A stretch of 64,000 bases of DNA from Burkholderiales bacterium. GTDB lineage: Bacteria > Pseudomonadota > Gammaproteobacteria > Burkholderiales > Burkholderiaceae_C. The translations under genes were made by a program, and so were the position numbers. A model generated the notes under the pieces. That model ran no database searches. It was not told the origin of the DNA and saw only the letters and a program-made list of their open reading frames with translations. The stretch's first letter is position 1; every line of letters starts with the position of its first letter. The stretch spans positions 1 to 64,000 of the forward strand of contig JAPLPQ010000082.1 in assembly GCA_026400105.1 (NCBI GenBank), in the 5' to 3' direction. Shown one piece after another: positions 37,054 to 47,232 of this stretch.

Positions 37054-39519
37054 ATGCCCGCCATCCGACTCACCCCCGCCGAGCTGCGCCTGCAGCTCGA
37101 TCCCGCCCAGCTCGGCTTTGCCGACACGGCCGAACTGGCCCAGGAGGAACTGCCCTGGATCGGCCAGGAGCGCGCGCTGACCGCGGCCCGCTTCGGCCTC
37201 GGGCTCGACCACCCGGACTACCACCTGTTCGTGCTGGGCGACATCGGCACCGGGCGCTCGACCCTGCTGCAGCAGGAAATGCAGGCCGCCGCCGCCCGCC
37301 GCCCGGCCCCGCCCGACCTGTGCTACCTGCACAACTTCGACGCGCCCGAGCGCCCGCGCGCGCTGCGCCTGCCCGCCGGCGAGGGCCGCCAGCTGCGCCA
37401 GCTGATGCTGCAGCTGGTCAAGACGCTGCAGACCGGGATTCCGAAACGCTTTGCCGAGTCCGACTTCAAGGCCGCGCAGGAGCGGCTCGAGCATGACTAC
37501 GCCGAGCGCGAGGCCGTGGCCTACCAGGCGCTGTCGAGCTTCGCGGCGGCGCGCCACTTCGCGCTGCGGCGCGAGGACGGTCAGCTGATCCTGACCCTGA
37601 TCGGACCCGACGGCCAGGGCCTGACCTCGGCCGAGCTCGCCGCACTGGCGCAGGAGGAGCGCGACCGCTACGACCAGGGCGAACGCGAGCTGCGCGGCGA
37701 GATCCTGCGCTTTCTCGAGCTGACCCAGCCGCTCGAGCGCGCGCTCGAGGCCGGCGTGACCGCGCTGCGGCTGCAGGCCGTCAAGCCGCTGCTCGAGCGC
37801 GAGCTGCAGGCGATACGCCAGGGCCTGAAGAAGCAGATCAAGGACACGCGCAAGCTCGGCGCCTGGCTCGAACAGGTCGGAGTCGATCTGCTCGAGCAAC
37901 TGCAGCTGTTCGACAGCGGCGCGCCCGAGGACGAGCCCGAGCGCAAGGAGGCACTCGCGCAGGTGCTGGCGCGCTACCGCGTCAACCTGGTGGTCGACAA
38001 CGCCGGAGCGCACGGCGCGCCGGTCATCATCGAGAACAACCCGCTGTTCCGGGCCCTGTTCGGCAGCATCGAATACCAGTCCGAGAACGACGTGCTGGTG
38101 ACCGATTTCTCGCGCATCCGCGCCGGCAGCCTGCTCAAGGCCCATGGCGGCTTCCTGATGCTGCACATGCGCGACCTGCTGGCCGACGAGCTGGTGTGGG
38201 AGAAGCTGCGCCGCTTCCTGCGCAACGGCCGGCTGCAGATCGAGGAACCCGCGACGGTCTATTCGGCCCAGGCCTCGACTTCGCTCGAGCCCGAGGCGGT
38301 CGATGTCGACGTCAAGCTGGTGCTGGTCGGCTCGGACGAGCATTACTACGCGCTGCAGGAGGGCGACCCCGAGTTCGCACGCCATTTCCGCGCCAAGGTC
38401 GACTTCGCCGACAGCTTCCTGGCCAGCGACGCGACCCGGCGCGCCAGCGGCGTCTTCGTGGCCCATGTCTGCGCGCGGCTGGGGCTGCCGCATTTCTCGG
38501 CCGGTGCGGTCGCGCGCCTGATCGAGGACAGCCACCGCCAGGCCGAGGACCAGGCACGCCAGTGCGCGGCCTTCTCGCGCACCGAGGCGCTGGTGGTCGA
38601 GAGCGCGGCGGTGGCGCAGGCACGCGGCGCGCGCGGGGTCGAGGCCGAGGATGTCGCCAGCGCGCTGCAGGCGCAGCGCCACCGCCACGACTACCTCGAG
38701 CAGCGCCTGCGCGAGACCATTTCCGACGGCGAGCGCATCATCGCGCTGAGCGGCCAGCGCGTCGGCCAGCTCAACGGCCTGACCGTGATCGACCTCGGCG
38801 ACTACAGCTTCGGCCAGCCGATGAAGGTGACGGTACGCACCGTCGCCGGCACCGAGGGCCTGCTCAACATCGAGCGCGAGGTCGAGCTGTCAGGCCCGAT
38901 CCACGACAAGGCGGTGCTGATCCTGCAGAGCTATCTGTCGGCGCTGTTCGGCCATATCGCGCCGCTGGCGCTCAATGCCTCGATCGTGTTCGAGCAGGAA
39001 TACCACGGCGTCGAGGGCGATTCGGCCAGCTGCGCCGAGCTCTACGCGCTGCTGTCCTCGCTGTCGGGCCTGCCGCTGCCGCAGGGCATCGCGGTCACGG
39101 GCGCGATCAGCCCCTACGGCGAGGTGCTGCCGATCGGCGGCGTCAACGAGAAGATCGAGGGCTTCTTCGCGGTCTGTCGCGACGCCGGACTCGACGGCCA
39201 GCAGGGCGTGCTGATCCCGGCGCGCAACCGCCGCCACCTGATGCTGTCGCGCGAGGTCTGCGCGGCGGTCGAGCAGGGCCGGTTCCAGATCCACAGCGTC
39301 AGCCATGTCAGCGAGGGCGCCGAGCTGCTGCTGGGGCGCCCCTTCGGTGCCGATCCCGGTCAGTCCTGCCCGGTCGCCCTGCCCGGCCCGGCCTGCAACC
39401 GGACGCATCCAGCCAGCTACCCGCCGGACAGCGTGCTGGGCCTGGCCGAGGCCACGCTGCAGGCCTTCCGGCGCGCCTGCCTGCGCGCGACCAACCCCAA
39501 GGCCTGGCGCCGGCGCTGA
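37054..39519 (+). CDS. Lon-like (LonB-type, AAA_32) ATP-dependent protease
   Basis: LGDIGTGRST Walker A-like; EGDSASCAELYALLSSLSGLPLPQGIAVTGAISPYGEVLPIGGVNEKIEGFF Lon Ser/Lys dyad. Confidence 0.93.
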   Translation: MPAIRLTPAELRLQLDPAQLGFADTAELAQEELPWIGQERALTAARFGLGLDHPDYHLFVLGDIGTGRSTLLQQEMQAAAARRPAPPDLCYLHNFDAPERPRALRLPAGEGRQLRQLMLQLVKTLQTGIPKRFAESDFKAAQERLEHDYAEREAVAYQALSSFAAARHFALRREDGQLILTLIGPDGQGLTSAELAALAQEERDRYDQGERELRGEILRFLELTQPLERALEAGVTALRLQAVKPLLERELQAIRQGLKKQIKDTRKLGAWLEQVGVDLLEQLQLFDSGAPEDEPERKEALAQVLARYRVNLVVDNAGAHGAPVIIENNPLFRALFGSIEYQSENDVLVTDFSRIRAGSLLKAHGGFLMLHMRDLLADELVWEKLRRFLRNGRLQIEEPATVYSAQASTSLEPEAVDVDVKLVLVGSDEHYYALQEGDPEFARHFRAKVDFADSFLASDATRRASGVFVAHVCARLGLPHFSAGAVARLIEDSHRQAEDQARQCAAFSRTEALVVESAAVAQARGARGVEAEDVASALQAQRHRHDYLEQRLRETISDGERIIALSGQRVGQLNGLTVIDLGDYSFGQPMKVTVRTVAGTEGLLNIEREVELSGPIHDKAVLILQSYLSALFGHIAPLALNASIVFEQEYHGVEGDSASCAELYALLSSLSGLPLPQGIAVTGAISPYGEVLPIGGVNEKIEGFFAVCRDAGLDGQQGVLIPARNRRHLMLSREVCAAVEQGRFQIHSVSHVSEGAELLLGRPFGADPGQSCPVALPGPACNRTHPASYPPDSVLGLAEATLQAFRRACLRATNPKAWRRR

Positions 39520-39651
39520 AGCTGCTGCTGCGACAGGCACGACGGAAAAACGGCCCGGGCTGGTTCATACTTCAGGCCCAGCAGCGGTCCGGCGCCCTTG
39601 CGCCACCGCCACCCACACCCCAGCCAGCCAGCCAGCCAAGCCAGAAGAGCC

Positions 39652-40116
39652 ATGACCATCGAGCAACCGCACCCCGACCAGCAGCCCATGCACTGGAACG
39701 ACATGTACCTGCTGGGCTACACGCCGATCGACGAGGTCCACGAGGAATTCGTCGGACTGGTCGGCCGCATGCAGCAGGCCGCCGATGCCGACCTGGCCGG
39801 CCTGCTGGCCGAGTTCACGCGCCATTGCGAAGAGCATTTCGGAATGGAGAACCGCTGGATGGTGGAAAACGACTTCCCGCCGCGCGACTGCCATATCGAC
39901 GAACATGCGGCCGTGCTGGCGTCGGTGCACGAGGTCGGCGAGCTGTTCGCCAAGGGCGAGCTCGGCGCCGACGTGGTGCGTGACCTGGTCGAGCATCTGG
40001 CCGACTGGTTCCCCAAGCATGCCGACCAGCTCGACTCGGCGCTGGCGCACTGGATGGCCAAGAAGCGCCTGGGCGGCAAGCCCGTGGTGCTGCGCCGCGG
40101 CCTGCAGCTGCGCTGA
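39652..40116 (+). CDS. bacteriohemerythrin
   Basis: His/Glu ligands in HEEFVGL, HCEEHFGMENRWM, CHIDEHAAVL, KHADQLD. Confidence 0.85.
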   Translation: MTIEQPHPDQQPMHWNDMYLLGYTPIDEVHEEFVGLVGRMQQAADADLAGLLAEFTRHCEEHFGMENRWMVENDFPPRDCHIDEHAAVLASVHEVGELFAKGELGADVVRDLVEHLADWFPKHADQLDSALAHWMAKKRLGGKPVVLRRGLQLR

Positions 40117-40120
40117 AGGC

Positions 40121-41074
40121 TCAAGGGCTGCTGCGCGGCCCGGTCAGCACCGTCATCGACTTGCGCTCGGCCTCGAGCTTTTCTGCCGCCTGCAGCCGAT
40201 AGACCTCGTCGATCAGCTCGCGCAGCAGCGCGATGTCCTCGGACTGGTCGTTCAGGCGCGTGCTCATGATGATCGGCGAAGTCGCGTTCGGCTCGAGCAG
40301 CGGGCGGTAGACCACCTCGTCGCGGCGCAAGCGCTGCGCGCTGGCAGGCACCAGGCACAGCCCCATGCCGGCGGCAACCAGGCCGAGCGCGGTCTGCATC
40401 TCCTGCACCTCCTGCACCTCGGCCGGCTCCAGGCCCTGGTCGCGGAACAGCGACAGGATATGGTCGGCATAGCTCGGGCGCGGCTTGCGCGGGTAGACCA
40501 GCTGGGGAAAGGCCGCCGCCTGCGCCAGGCTGACCGGTCCGGACTCAGCGGCCAGCGGATGCTCGGTAGGTATGGCCAGCACCAGCGGCTCTTCGCGCAA
40601 CACCTCGCGCCTGAGGCTGGGGTCATCGAAACGCACGCGACCGAAGCCGACGTCGATCTGGCCGGCCTTGAGCGCCTCGCCCTGCTCGACCGTGGTCTTC
40701 TCGACCAGCACCAGCGGCACCTGCGGCCGGCGGGCGCGGAACAGGCGCGCGATGCGCGGCAGCGCGCCATACATGGTCGAGGGCACGAAGCCGATCACCA
40801 GCCGGCGGTCGACCTGGGACAGGCGGCGCGTCATCGCGATGGTTTCGTCGAGCTGTTCGAGCATGCGCACCGCACGGGCATGGAAGAAGCGGCCGGCCTC
40901 GGTCAGCGCCAGCGGCCTGGCCTCGCGGTCGAGCAGCTTGAGGCCGAGCTCCTCCTCGAGCTGCTGGATCTGTCGGCTCAGCGGCGGCTGCGAGATGTAG
41001 AGCCGTTCGGCCGCACGGGTGAAACTGCGCTCCTGCGCCACTGCGACGAAATACTTGAGGTGCCGAAAATCCAT
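40121..41074 (-). CDS. LysR family regulator (BenM/CatM/CatR-like), divergent from benA
   Basis: MDFRHLKYFVAVAQERSFTRAAERLYISQPPLSRQIQQLEEELGLKLLDREARPLALTEAG; adjacent to benA. Confidence 0.92.
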   Translation of the reverse strand: MDFRHLKYFVAVAQERSFTRAAERLYISQPPLSRQIQQLEEELGLKLLDREARPLALTEAGRFFHARAVRMLEQLDETIAMTRRLSQVDRRLVIGFVPSTMYGALPRIARLFRARRPQVPLVLVEKTTVEQGEALKAGQIDVGFGRVRFDDPSLRREVLREEPLVLAIPTEHPLAAESGPVSLAQAAAFPQLVYPRKPRPSYADHILSLFRDQGLEPAEVQEVQEMQTALGLVAAGMGLCLVPASAQRLRRDEVVYRPLLEPNATSPIIMSTRLNDQSEDIALLRELIDEVYRLQAAEKLEAERKSMTVLTGPRSSP

Positions 41075-41077
41075 CGC

Positions 41078-41092
41078 ATACTTTCTGGGTAT
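41078..41092. promoter_or_regulatory. LysR-type operator ATAC-N7-GTAT at benA
   Basis: ATACTTTCTGGGTAT, exact BenM/CatM-type consensus, 3 bp upstream of the LysR start codon. Confidence 0.85.
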
Positions 41093-41104
41093 TGGATGAT
41101 TCTA

Positions 41105-41120
41105 AAACAGTCTTTGATTT
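41105..41120 (+). promoter_or_regulatory. AAACAGTCTTTGATTT element in the benA promoter
   Basis: Identical 16-mer occurs in the catA promoter at the same distance from the LTTR box. Confidence 0.7.
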
Positions 41121-41444
41121 GGATCAGGGTTTGTCCATAAGATCAGCCCCGGAAAACAAGCAAACCCCTGGAACGTAGCTGAGCGGACAAAAAGTCCGGC
41201 GGTCGCAGCAGCAGGGGAGCAGACGGTGCCGCGACGATGGCCACCGCAGGAGACAAGAACAGCGACAACGGGCCACCACCCCCACCGGCGGTCTCGCGCC
41301 CGACTGCGTCGCACCGTCCCTGCCAGCCGCGAAGCGTGCCGCCCGCACTGTCCGGCAGGGCCTTCCTGCAAGACCTGCCTGCCACCCCAGCCGTTTCGGC
41401 CCTGCCGCAGCGGACCAGAGCCACGAGTCCAACAGGAGATATTT

Positions 41445-42809
41445 ATGAGCCAAGAAAATCTGCGCGAGCGCCTGGAAGGCATGCTGATCGATGACCACGA
41501 CACCGGCCTGCACCGCGTCAAGCGTTCCGTCTTCAACGACCCGGAACTGTTCGACCTCGAGATGAAGCACATCTTCGAAGGCAACTGGATCTACTTGGCT
41601 CATGAAAGCCAGGTCCCGAATATCAACGACTACTTCACGACCACCATCGGCCGCCAGCCGGTGATGATCACGCGCAACCGCGCCGGCGAACTGAACTGCT
41701 TCATCAACGCCTGTGCCCACCGCGGCGCGCAGCTGGCCCGCTTCAAGACCGGCAACAAGGGCACCTTCACCTGCCCCTTCCACGGCTGGACCTTCAACAA
41801 CACCGGCAAGCTGCTCAAGATCAAGGACCCGGAAAACACCGGCTACCCCAGCACCTTCAACAAGGAAGGCAGCCATGATCTGACCAAGATCGCCAAGTTC
41901 CAGTCCTACCGCGGTTTCCTGTTCGGTTCGCTGAACGCCGATGTCCAGCCGCTCGAAGAGCACCTGGGTGAATCGCGCAAGATCATCGACATGATCGTCG
42001 ACCAGTCGGAAGACGGCCTGGAAGTGCTGCGCGGCGCCTCGACCTACTGGTTCGAAGGCAACTGGAAGCTGCAGGCCGAGAACGGCGCCGACGGCTACCA
42101 CGTGACCGCCGTGCACTGGAACTACGCCGCGACCCAGGCCGCCCGCAAGGAACGCGAAGCCGGCAACGACCAGATCAAGGCCATGAGCGCCGGCGGCTGG
42201 GCCAAGAAGGGCGGCGGCTCCTACTCGTTCGACAACGGCCACCTGCTGCTGTGGACGCGCTGGGACAACCCGGAAGACCGTCCGCTCTACCCGCAGCGCG
42301 AACAGCTGGCCGAGCGCGTGGGCGCCAACACCGCCGAGTGGATGATCAACAACTCGCGCAACCTGTGCCTGTACCCGAACGTCTACCTGATGGACCAGTT
42401 CAGCTCGCAGATCCGTGTGCTGCGCCCGATCTCGGTCGACAAGACCGAAGTCACGATCTACTGCATCGCGCCCAAGGGTGAAAGCGCCGAGGCCCGTGCC
42501 CGCCGCATCCGCCAGTACGAGGACTTCTTCAACGCCACCGGCATGGCGACGCCTGACGACCTGGAGGAGTTCCGCTCCTGCCAGCAAGGCTACAAGGGTG
42601 GTGCCGCCGAGTGGAACGACATGTCGCGCGGTGCCGAGCACTGGGTGCGCGGCCCCGACGCCGAAGCCGACAAGATCGGCCTCAAGCCGATCCTGTCCGG
42701 TGTCAAGACCGAAGACGAAGGCCTCTACGTCGCCCAGCACACCTACTGGCTCGAGCAGATGCGCAAGGCGGTCGACGCCGAAGCCGCTGAGCAAGCCAAC
42801 GCAAAATAA
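41445..42809 (+). CDS. benA: benzoate 1,2-dioxygenase large (alpha) subunit
   Basis: Rieske [54 protein letters not shown]. Confidence 0.96.
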   Translation: MSQENLRERLEGMLIDDHDTGLHRVKRSVFNDPELFDLEMKHIFEGNWIYLAHESQVPNINDYFTTTIGRQPVMITRNRAGELNCFINACAHRGAQLARFKTGNKGTFTCPFHGWTFNNTGKLLKIKDPENTGYPSTFNKEGSHDLTKIAKFQSYRGFLFGSLNADVQPLEEHLGESRKIIDMIVDQSEDGLEVLRGASTYWFEGNWKLQAENGADGYHVTAVHWNYAATQAARKEREAGNDQIKAMSAGGWAKKGGGSYSFDNGHLLLWTRWDNPEDRPLYPQREQLAERVGANTAEWMINNSRNLCLYPNVYLMDQFSSQIRVLRPISVDKTEVTIYCIAPKGESAEARARRIRQYEDFFNATGMATPDDLEEFRSCQQGYKGGAAEWNDMSRGAEHWVRGPDAEADKIGLKPILSGVKTEDEGLYVAQHTYWLEQMRKAVDAEAAEQANAK

Positions 42810-42827
42810 GAACCGGAGCGCAACAGC

Positions 42828-43316
42828 ATGACCACCTCCTACGAAAACGTCTGCGCCTTCCTGTACCAGGAAGCCCGCCTGCTCGACGACCGCGAATGGG
42901 ACGCCTGGATCGAGATGTACGATCCGCAGGCCGAGTTCTGGATGCCGGCCTGGGCCGATGACGGCGAGCTGACCACCAATCCGCAGACCGAGATCTCGCT
43001 GATCTACTACCCGAGCCGTGGTGGCCTGGAAGACCGCGTCTTCCGCATCCGCACCGAGCGTTCGAGCGCGACCATCCCCGACACCCGCACCTCGCACAAC
43101 ATCAGCAACGTCGAGATCGTCGAGCGCAATGGCGACATCGTGAAGGTCCGCCACAACTGGTTCACGCTGAGCGTACGCTACAACGTGACCGACACCTTTG
43201 CCGGCACCAGCTTCCTGACGATCGACTTCTCGGGCGCCAAGCCGGTGATCAAGTCGAAGAAGGTCGTGCTCAAGAACGACTACATCCGCCACGTCCTCGA
43301 CGTCTACCACCTCTGA
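42828..43316 (+). CDS. benB: benzoate 1,2-dioxygenase small (beta) subunit
   Basis: CAFLYQEARLLDDREWDAWIEMYDPQAEFWMPAWADDGELTTNPQTEISLIYY. Confidence 0.96.
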   Translation: MTTSYENVCAFLYQEARLLDDREWDAWIEMYDPQAEFWMPAWADDGELTTNPQTEISLIYYPSRGGLEDRVFRIRTERSSATIPDTRTSHNISNVEIVERNGDIVKVRHNWFTLSVRYNVTDTFAGTSFLTIDFSGAKPVIKSKKVVLKNDYIRHVLDVYHL

Positions 43317-43361
43317 TCCAGGCCTGGCCCCTTCGTGGGGCCGGACAGGATCCGGAGGCTG

Positions 43362-43398
43362 CGGCGCCGGCCTCGCAGGGGCTGGCGCCGGTCTTTTT
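43362..43398 (+). terminator. intrinsic-terminator-like hairpin between benB and benC
   Basis: CGGCGCCGGCC / GGCTGGCGCCG, 11 pairs including one G-U, followed by GTCTTTTT. Confidence 0.6.
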
Positions 43399-43444
43399 CC
43401 CCGGGCAACCCCGGCTTGCTCCACCCAGCAACCGAGAAACCATC

Positions 43445-44461
43445 ATGTCGACTTACAAAATCGCCCTTAATTTCGAGGATGGGGTCACGCGCTTCATCGA
43501 CTGCAAAGACAGCGAGACCGTGGCCGATGCCGCCTATCGCCAGAAGATCAACGTCCCCATCGACTGCCGTGACGGTGCCTGCGGCGCCTGCAAGTCCAGC
43601 TGCGAGTCGGGCCAGTTCGACATGGGCAGCAACTACATCGACGACGCACTGACCGAGGAAGAACTCAAGGACGGCTTCGTGCTGACCTGCCAGATGCGTC
43701 CGAAGAGCGACTGCGTGGTGCGCATCCCCGCCTCTTCCGCCGTCTGCAAGACCAGCCAGACCAGCCTGAACACGACCATCAAGGACGTGCGCCTGGTCTC
43801 CGACAGCACGATCGCGCTGACCGTGGCCGGCGACGACATCGCCAAGCTGTCCTTCCTGCCGGGCCAGTACGCCAACCTGCAGGTGCCGGGCACCGACGCC
43901 CACCGCGCCTACTCCTTCAGCTCGATGCCGAAGGACAACGCCGTCTCGTTCCTGATCCGCAACGTGCCGGGCGGCCTGATGAGCGGCTACCTGACCGGTC
44001 AGGCCAAGCCGGGCGACACCCTGGTCATGAACGGCCCCAAGGGCAGCTTCTACCTGCGCGACATCATCCGCCCGGTGCTGATGCTGGCCGGCGGCACCGG
44101 CCTGGCGCCCTTCACCGCCATGCTCGACAAGATCGCGGCCGCCGGTGGCAGCCCGTTCCCGGTGCACCTGATCTACGGCGTCAACACCGACACCGACCTG
44201 GTCGACATCGACAAGCTGGCAGCCTTCGCCCAGGCCATGCCCAGCTTCAGCTACGCGCTGGTCGTGGTGGATGCCAACAGCGCCCAGCCGAAGAAGGGCT
44301 ATGTCACCAACCACCTCGAAGCCGGCCAGCTCAACGACGGCGAGGTCGACATCTACCTGTGCGGCCCGCCGCCCATGGTCGAGGCCGTCAACCAGTACCT
44401 GCGCGACAAGGGCGTCAAGCCCGCCAGCTTCCATTACGAGAAGTTCGCGGCCAGCGCCTGA
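43445..44461 (+). CDS. benC: benzoate dioxygenase electron transfer component (2Fe-2S ferredoxin reductase)
   Basis: CRDGACGACKSSCESGQF, RAYSFSSMP, LMLAGGTGLAPFTAML, YLCGPPPMVEAV. Confidence 0.96.
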   Translation: MSTYKIALNFEDGVTRFIDCKDSETVADAAYRQKINVPIDCRDGACGACKSSCESGQFDMGSNYIDDALTEEELKDGFVLTCQMRPKSDCVVRIPASSAVCKTSQTSLNTTIKDVRLVSDSTIALTVAGDDIAKLSFLPGQYANLQVPGTDAHRAYSFSSMPKDNAVSFLIRNVPGGLMSGYLTGQAKPGDTLVMNGPKGSFYLRDIIRPVLMLAGGTGLAPFTAMLDKIAAAGGSPFPVHLIYGVNTDTDLVDIDKLAAFAQAMPSFSYALVVVDANSAQPKKGYVTNHLEAGQLNDGEVDIYLCGPPPMVEAVNQYLRDKGVKPASFHYEKFAASA

Positions 44462-44479
44462 TCGCTGGCCAAACCCAAC

Positions 44480-44501
44480 AGCCCGTGCCGACGGGCTTTT
44501 T
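44480..44501 (+). terminator. intrinsic-terminator-like hairpin between benC and benD
   Basis: AGCCCGT-GCCG-ACGGGCT-TTTT. Confidence 0.65.
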
Positions 44502-44514
44502 CATCTCCATCCGC

Positions 44515-45294
44515 ATGACTAAACGATTCAAGAACAAGGTGGCCGTGATCACCGGCGCCGCCCAGGGCATCGGCCACGGCGTCGCGCTGCGCATGGCCAA
44601 GGAAGGCGCCCAGCTGGTGCTGGTCGACCGCTCGGAGCTGGTGTTCGAGCTGCGCGACCAGCTCAAGAAGAAGAAGGTCGACGTGCTGGCACTGACCGCC
44701 GACATGGAAAAGTCCGCCGACTGCAACCGGGTCATGAAAGAGGCCGTCGAGAAGTTCGGCCGCATCGACGTGCTGGTCAACAACGTCGGTGGCACGATCT
44801 GGGCCAAGCCGTTCGAGCATTACCAGGAAGACGAGATCGAGGCCGAGGTGCGCCGCTCGCTGTTCCCGACCATGTGGTGCTGCCACGCGGTGCTGCCCCA
44901 CATGCTCAAGCAGCAGCATGGCGCCATCGTCAACGTCTCGTCGATCGCGACCCGCGGCGTCAACCGCGTGCCCTACGGCGCGGCCAAGGGCGGCGTCAAC
45001 GCGCTGACGGCCTGCCTGGCGCTCGAGACCGCCGAGCGCGGCATCCGCGTCAACGCGATCGCCACCGGCGGTACCGAAGCGCCGCCGCGCCGCATCCCGC
45101 GCAACGCGGCCGAGCAGACCGCGCAGGAAAAGGTCTGGTACCAGATGATCGTCGACCAGACCATCAACTCCAGCCTGATGAAGCGCTACGGCACGATCGA
45201 CGAACAGGTCAATGCGATCTGCTTCCTGGCCTCGGACGAGGCCTCCTACATCACCGGCATCACGATGCCGGTCGGCGGCGGCGACCTCGGCTGA
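44515..45294 (+). CDS. benD: benzoate cis-diol dehydrogenase (SDR)
   Basis: VAVITGAAQGIGHGVALRMAKEGAQLVLVDRS, NNVGGTIWAKPFEHY; directly after benC. Confidence 0.95.
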   Translation: MTKRFKNKVAVITGAAQGIGHGVALRMAKEGAQLVLVDRSELVFELRDQLKKKKVDVLALTADMEKSADCNRVMKEAVEKFGRIDVLVNNVGGTIWAKPFEHYQEDEIEAEVRRSLFPTMWCCHAVLPHMLKQQHGAIVNVSSIATRGVNRVPYGAAKGGVNALTACLALETAERGIRVNAIATGGTEAPPRRIPRNAAEQTAQEKVWYQMIVDQTINSSLMKRYGTIDEQVNAICFLASDEASYITGITMPVGGGDLG

Positions 45295-45316
45295 TCCGGC
45301 CCAGGCACCGAAGCGA

Positions 45317-45351
45317 AAGGACCGGCGCGGGAAACCGCCCGGTCCTTTTTT
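45317..45351 (+). terminator. intrinsic terminator downstream of benD
   Basis: AAAGGACCGGCGCGGGAAACCGCCCGGTCCTTTTTT. Confidence 0.9.
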
Positions 45352-45420
45352 CGCCCCCAGCGCACCCCGCCCGCCCCTCCGGCTTGTGCGACGGCAGCGA
45401 ATGCCGGTCCGGTACAGACG

Positions 45421-45458
45421 AAAAAAACCGCTCCCTGGAGTAATTCTCCGGGGAGCGG
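45421..45458 (-). terminator. intrinsic terminator downstream of benK (minus strand)
   Basis: CCGCTCCC...GGGAGCGG with 7 A (T tract on the minus strand). Confidence 0.8.
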
Positions 45459-45504
45459 GCGATGGTTCAGGAAATGGCCGGCAAGGCCGGCCTCCTCAAG
45501 AGCC

Positions 45505-46851
45505 TCAGGCGTTCGCTGCGGCGAGCTTGACAGCAGGCTTGGCCGAGGCGTTGCGCCCCATCGGCAGCACCAGCGTCAGCACCGCGCCGACCGCTGCGAC
45601 ACCGGCCAGAATCTGGAAAGTGGCGTCGATCGGCAGCTCGGCCTGCTGCATGTAGCCGATGAAGACCGGGCCGACAACGCCGCCGAGACGGCCGAAGCCA
45701 GCGCACCAGGCCACGCCGGCACCGCGCACGTTGGTGCGGTAGTAGTTGGAAACCAGGCCGTAGATCAGCACCTGCGTGCCGCTGGTGCCGAGGCCGACGA
45801 CCGCGACGATCGCGAGCAGGCCAGCAACCGGGAAGCCCATCGTCATCAGGAAGATCGCGACAGCGCCGATCGCGAAGCAGGCGACGACCACCGACTTGGC
45901 GCCGAAGCGGTCAGCGACCTTCGACGCCAGCAGGGCGCCGAGCACCGCACCGCCGTTGAGAATGAGCAGGAACTGCAGCGAACCCTTGGTGTTGAAGCCA
46001 GACTTGCTCATCAGCACGGGCAGCCAGGTGTTGAGCGAGTAGACCAGCAGCAGGCCGAGCGCGCTCATCAGGCCGAGCAGCACGGTGGGGGCCAGGTAGT
46101 CTGCGAACAGACCGACGAAGCCCTTGCGGCTGCCGGCGGCGGCCGGCGCATCGGCATGCACCGGATGCGCCTCGGGCAGCGGAACGCCGGTGCGCTCGGA
46201 CAGCGCACGCGCTTCTTCCATGCGGCCGTGCGAAGCCAGCCAGGCGACCGACTCGGGCATCTTGAAGTAGGCCAGCGGCAGCAGCGTCACGAACGGCAGC
46301 GCACCGAGCCAGAACATGCCGCGCCAGCCGATGTGCTCCAGCAACATGATCGCGAGCAAGGCGGCCAGCAGGCTGCCCAGCGGGATGCCCGAATAGACGA
46401 TCGCGTTGCACAGGTTCTTCTTGTCCTTGGGCGCGTACTCGGCGACCAGTGCGCCGGTGGTCGCGACCAGTGCGCCAACGCCCAGGCCGGTGATGAAGCG
46501 CAGCAAGCCGAAGCCCGAAGTGGTGTCCATCATCGCGGTGACGGCCATGCCGATCGAGAACCAGGCGTAGGAGCCCAGCATCACCTTGCGGCGGCCGATG
46601 ATGTCGCCGACGGTGCCGGCCATCAGCGCGCCGACCAGCACGCCGAACAGCGCGTAACTGCCGAGCTGGCCAGCAAGCGCGGAAGTGACCTGGCCGATTT
46701 GCGACGGATCGCTCAGGAATTGCTTGACGACGGCGCCATAGACGACGAGGTCGTAGCCATCAAAGATCAAACCGACGGTGGCCAGCGACACCACCCAGAG
46801 GATGGTGCGCAGGCGGCGGGCTTCTTGCGCGGATTGGTCAGGAGTTGCCAT
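45505..46851 (-). CDS. benK: aromatic acid (benzoate) MFS transporter, AAHS family
   Basis: LATVGLIFDGYDLVVYGAVVKQFL, VLVGALMAGTVGDIIGRRKVML; located with benABCD. Confidence 0.85.
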   Translation of the reverse strand: MATPDQSAQEARRLRTILWVVSLATVGLIFDGYDLVVYGAVVKQFLSDPSQIGQVTSALAGQLGSYALFGVLVGALMAGTVGDIIGRRKVMLGSYAWFSIGMAVTAMMDTTSGFGLLRFITGLGVGALVATTGALVAEYAPKDKKNLCNAIVYSGIPLGSLLAALLAIMLLEHIGWRGMFWLGALPFVTLLPLAYFKMPESVAWLASHGRMEEARALSERTGVPLPEAHPVHADAPAAAGSRKGFVGLFADYLAPTVLLGLMSALGLLLVYSLNTWLPVLMSKSGFNTKGSLQFLLILNGGAVLGALLASKVADRFGAKSVVVACFAIGAVAIFLMTMGFPVAGLLAIVAVVGLGTSGTQVLIYGLVSNYYRTNVRGAGVAWCAGFGRLGGVVGPVFIGYMQQAELPIDATFQILAGVAAVGAVLTLVLPMGRNASAKPAVKLAAANA

Positions 46852-47028
46852 GGGATATCCAGTTGGGAGAAACAGCGGCCCGCAGGGGCCGATGACGGGA
46901 GGAACTCGCCGGCAGCAGGGCCTGGATCGAGACGAAAAAGCTCGTACGGCAGGTCAGCTACGAGCGCCCGACGAAGCGCCGGCAGTCGCTCGCGCGACGA
47001 GAGACGTGACTAAGTTTAAGCTTGCACG

Positions 47029-47043
47029 ATACTAATTCGGTAT
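47029..47043. promoter_or_regulatory. LysR-type operator ATAC-N7-GTAT (benK/pcaD intergenic)
   Basis: ATACTAATTCGGTAT. Confidence 0.8.
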
Positions 47044-47126
47044 AAGTAAAAACCCGAATATTTTGATCTACATCATGGAAATTGAGCCGAAATAGGCCTT
47101 ATTCGCCTTAATCTCAAACCCTATTG

Positions 47127-47141
47127 ATACTTTATAAGTAT
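47127..47141. promoter_or_regulatory. LysR-type operator ATAC-N7-GTAT (benK/pcaD intergenic, proximal to pcaD)
   Basis: ATACTTTATAAGTAT. Confidence 0.8.
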
Positions 47142-47232
47142 AAGTACAGTCCTGAAAGGTATTTCATCGCCAATCCCTCCAGCTGAAAGGCGCCTTAACA
47201 TAAGGCACTTCCTTCATCCTTCCCTTATCTCC

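Noticed and set aside
41124-43424. 766-aa minus-strand ORF opposite benA/benB
   Set aside because: Antisense to clear dioxygenase subunits; no recognisable motif
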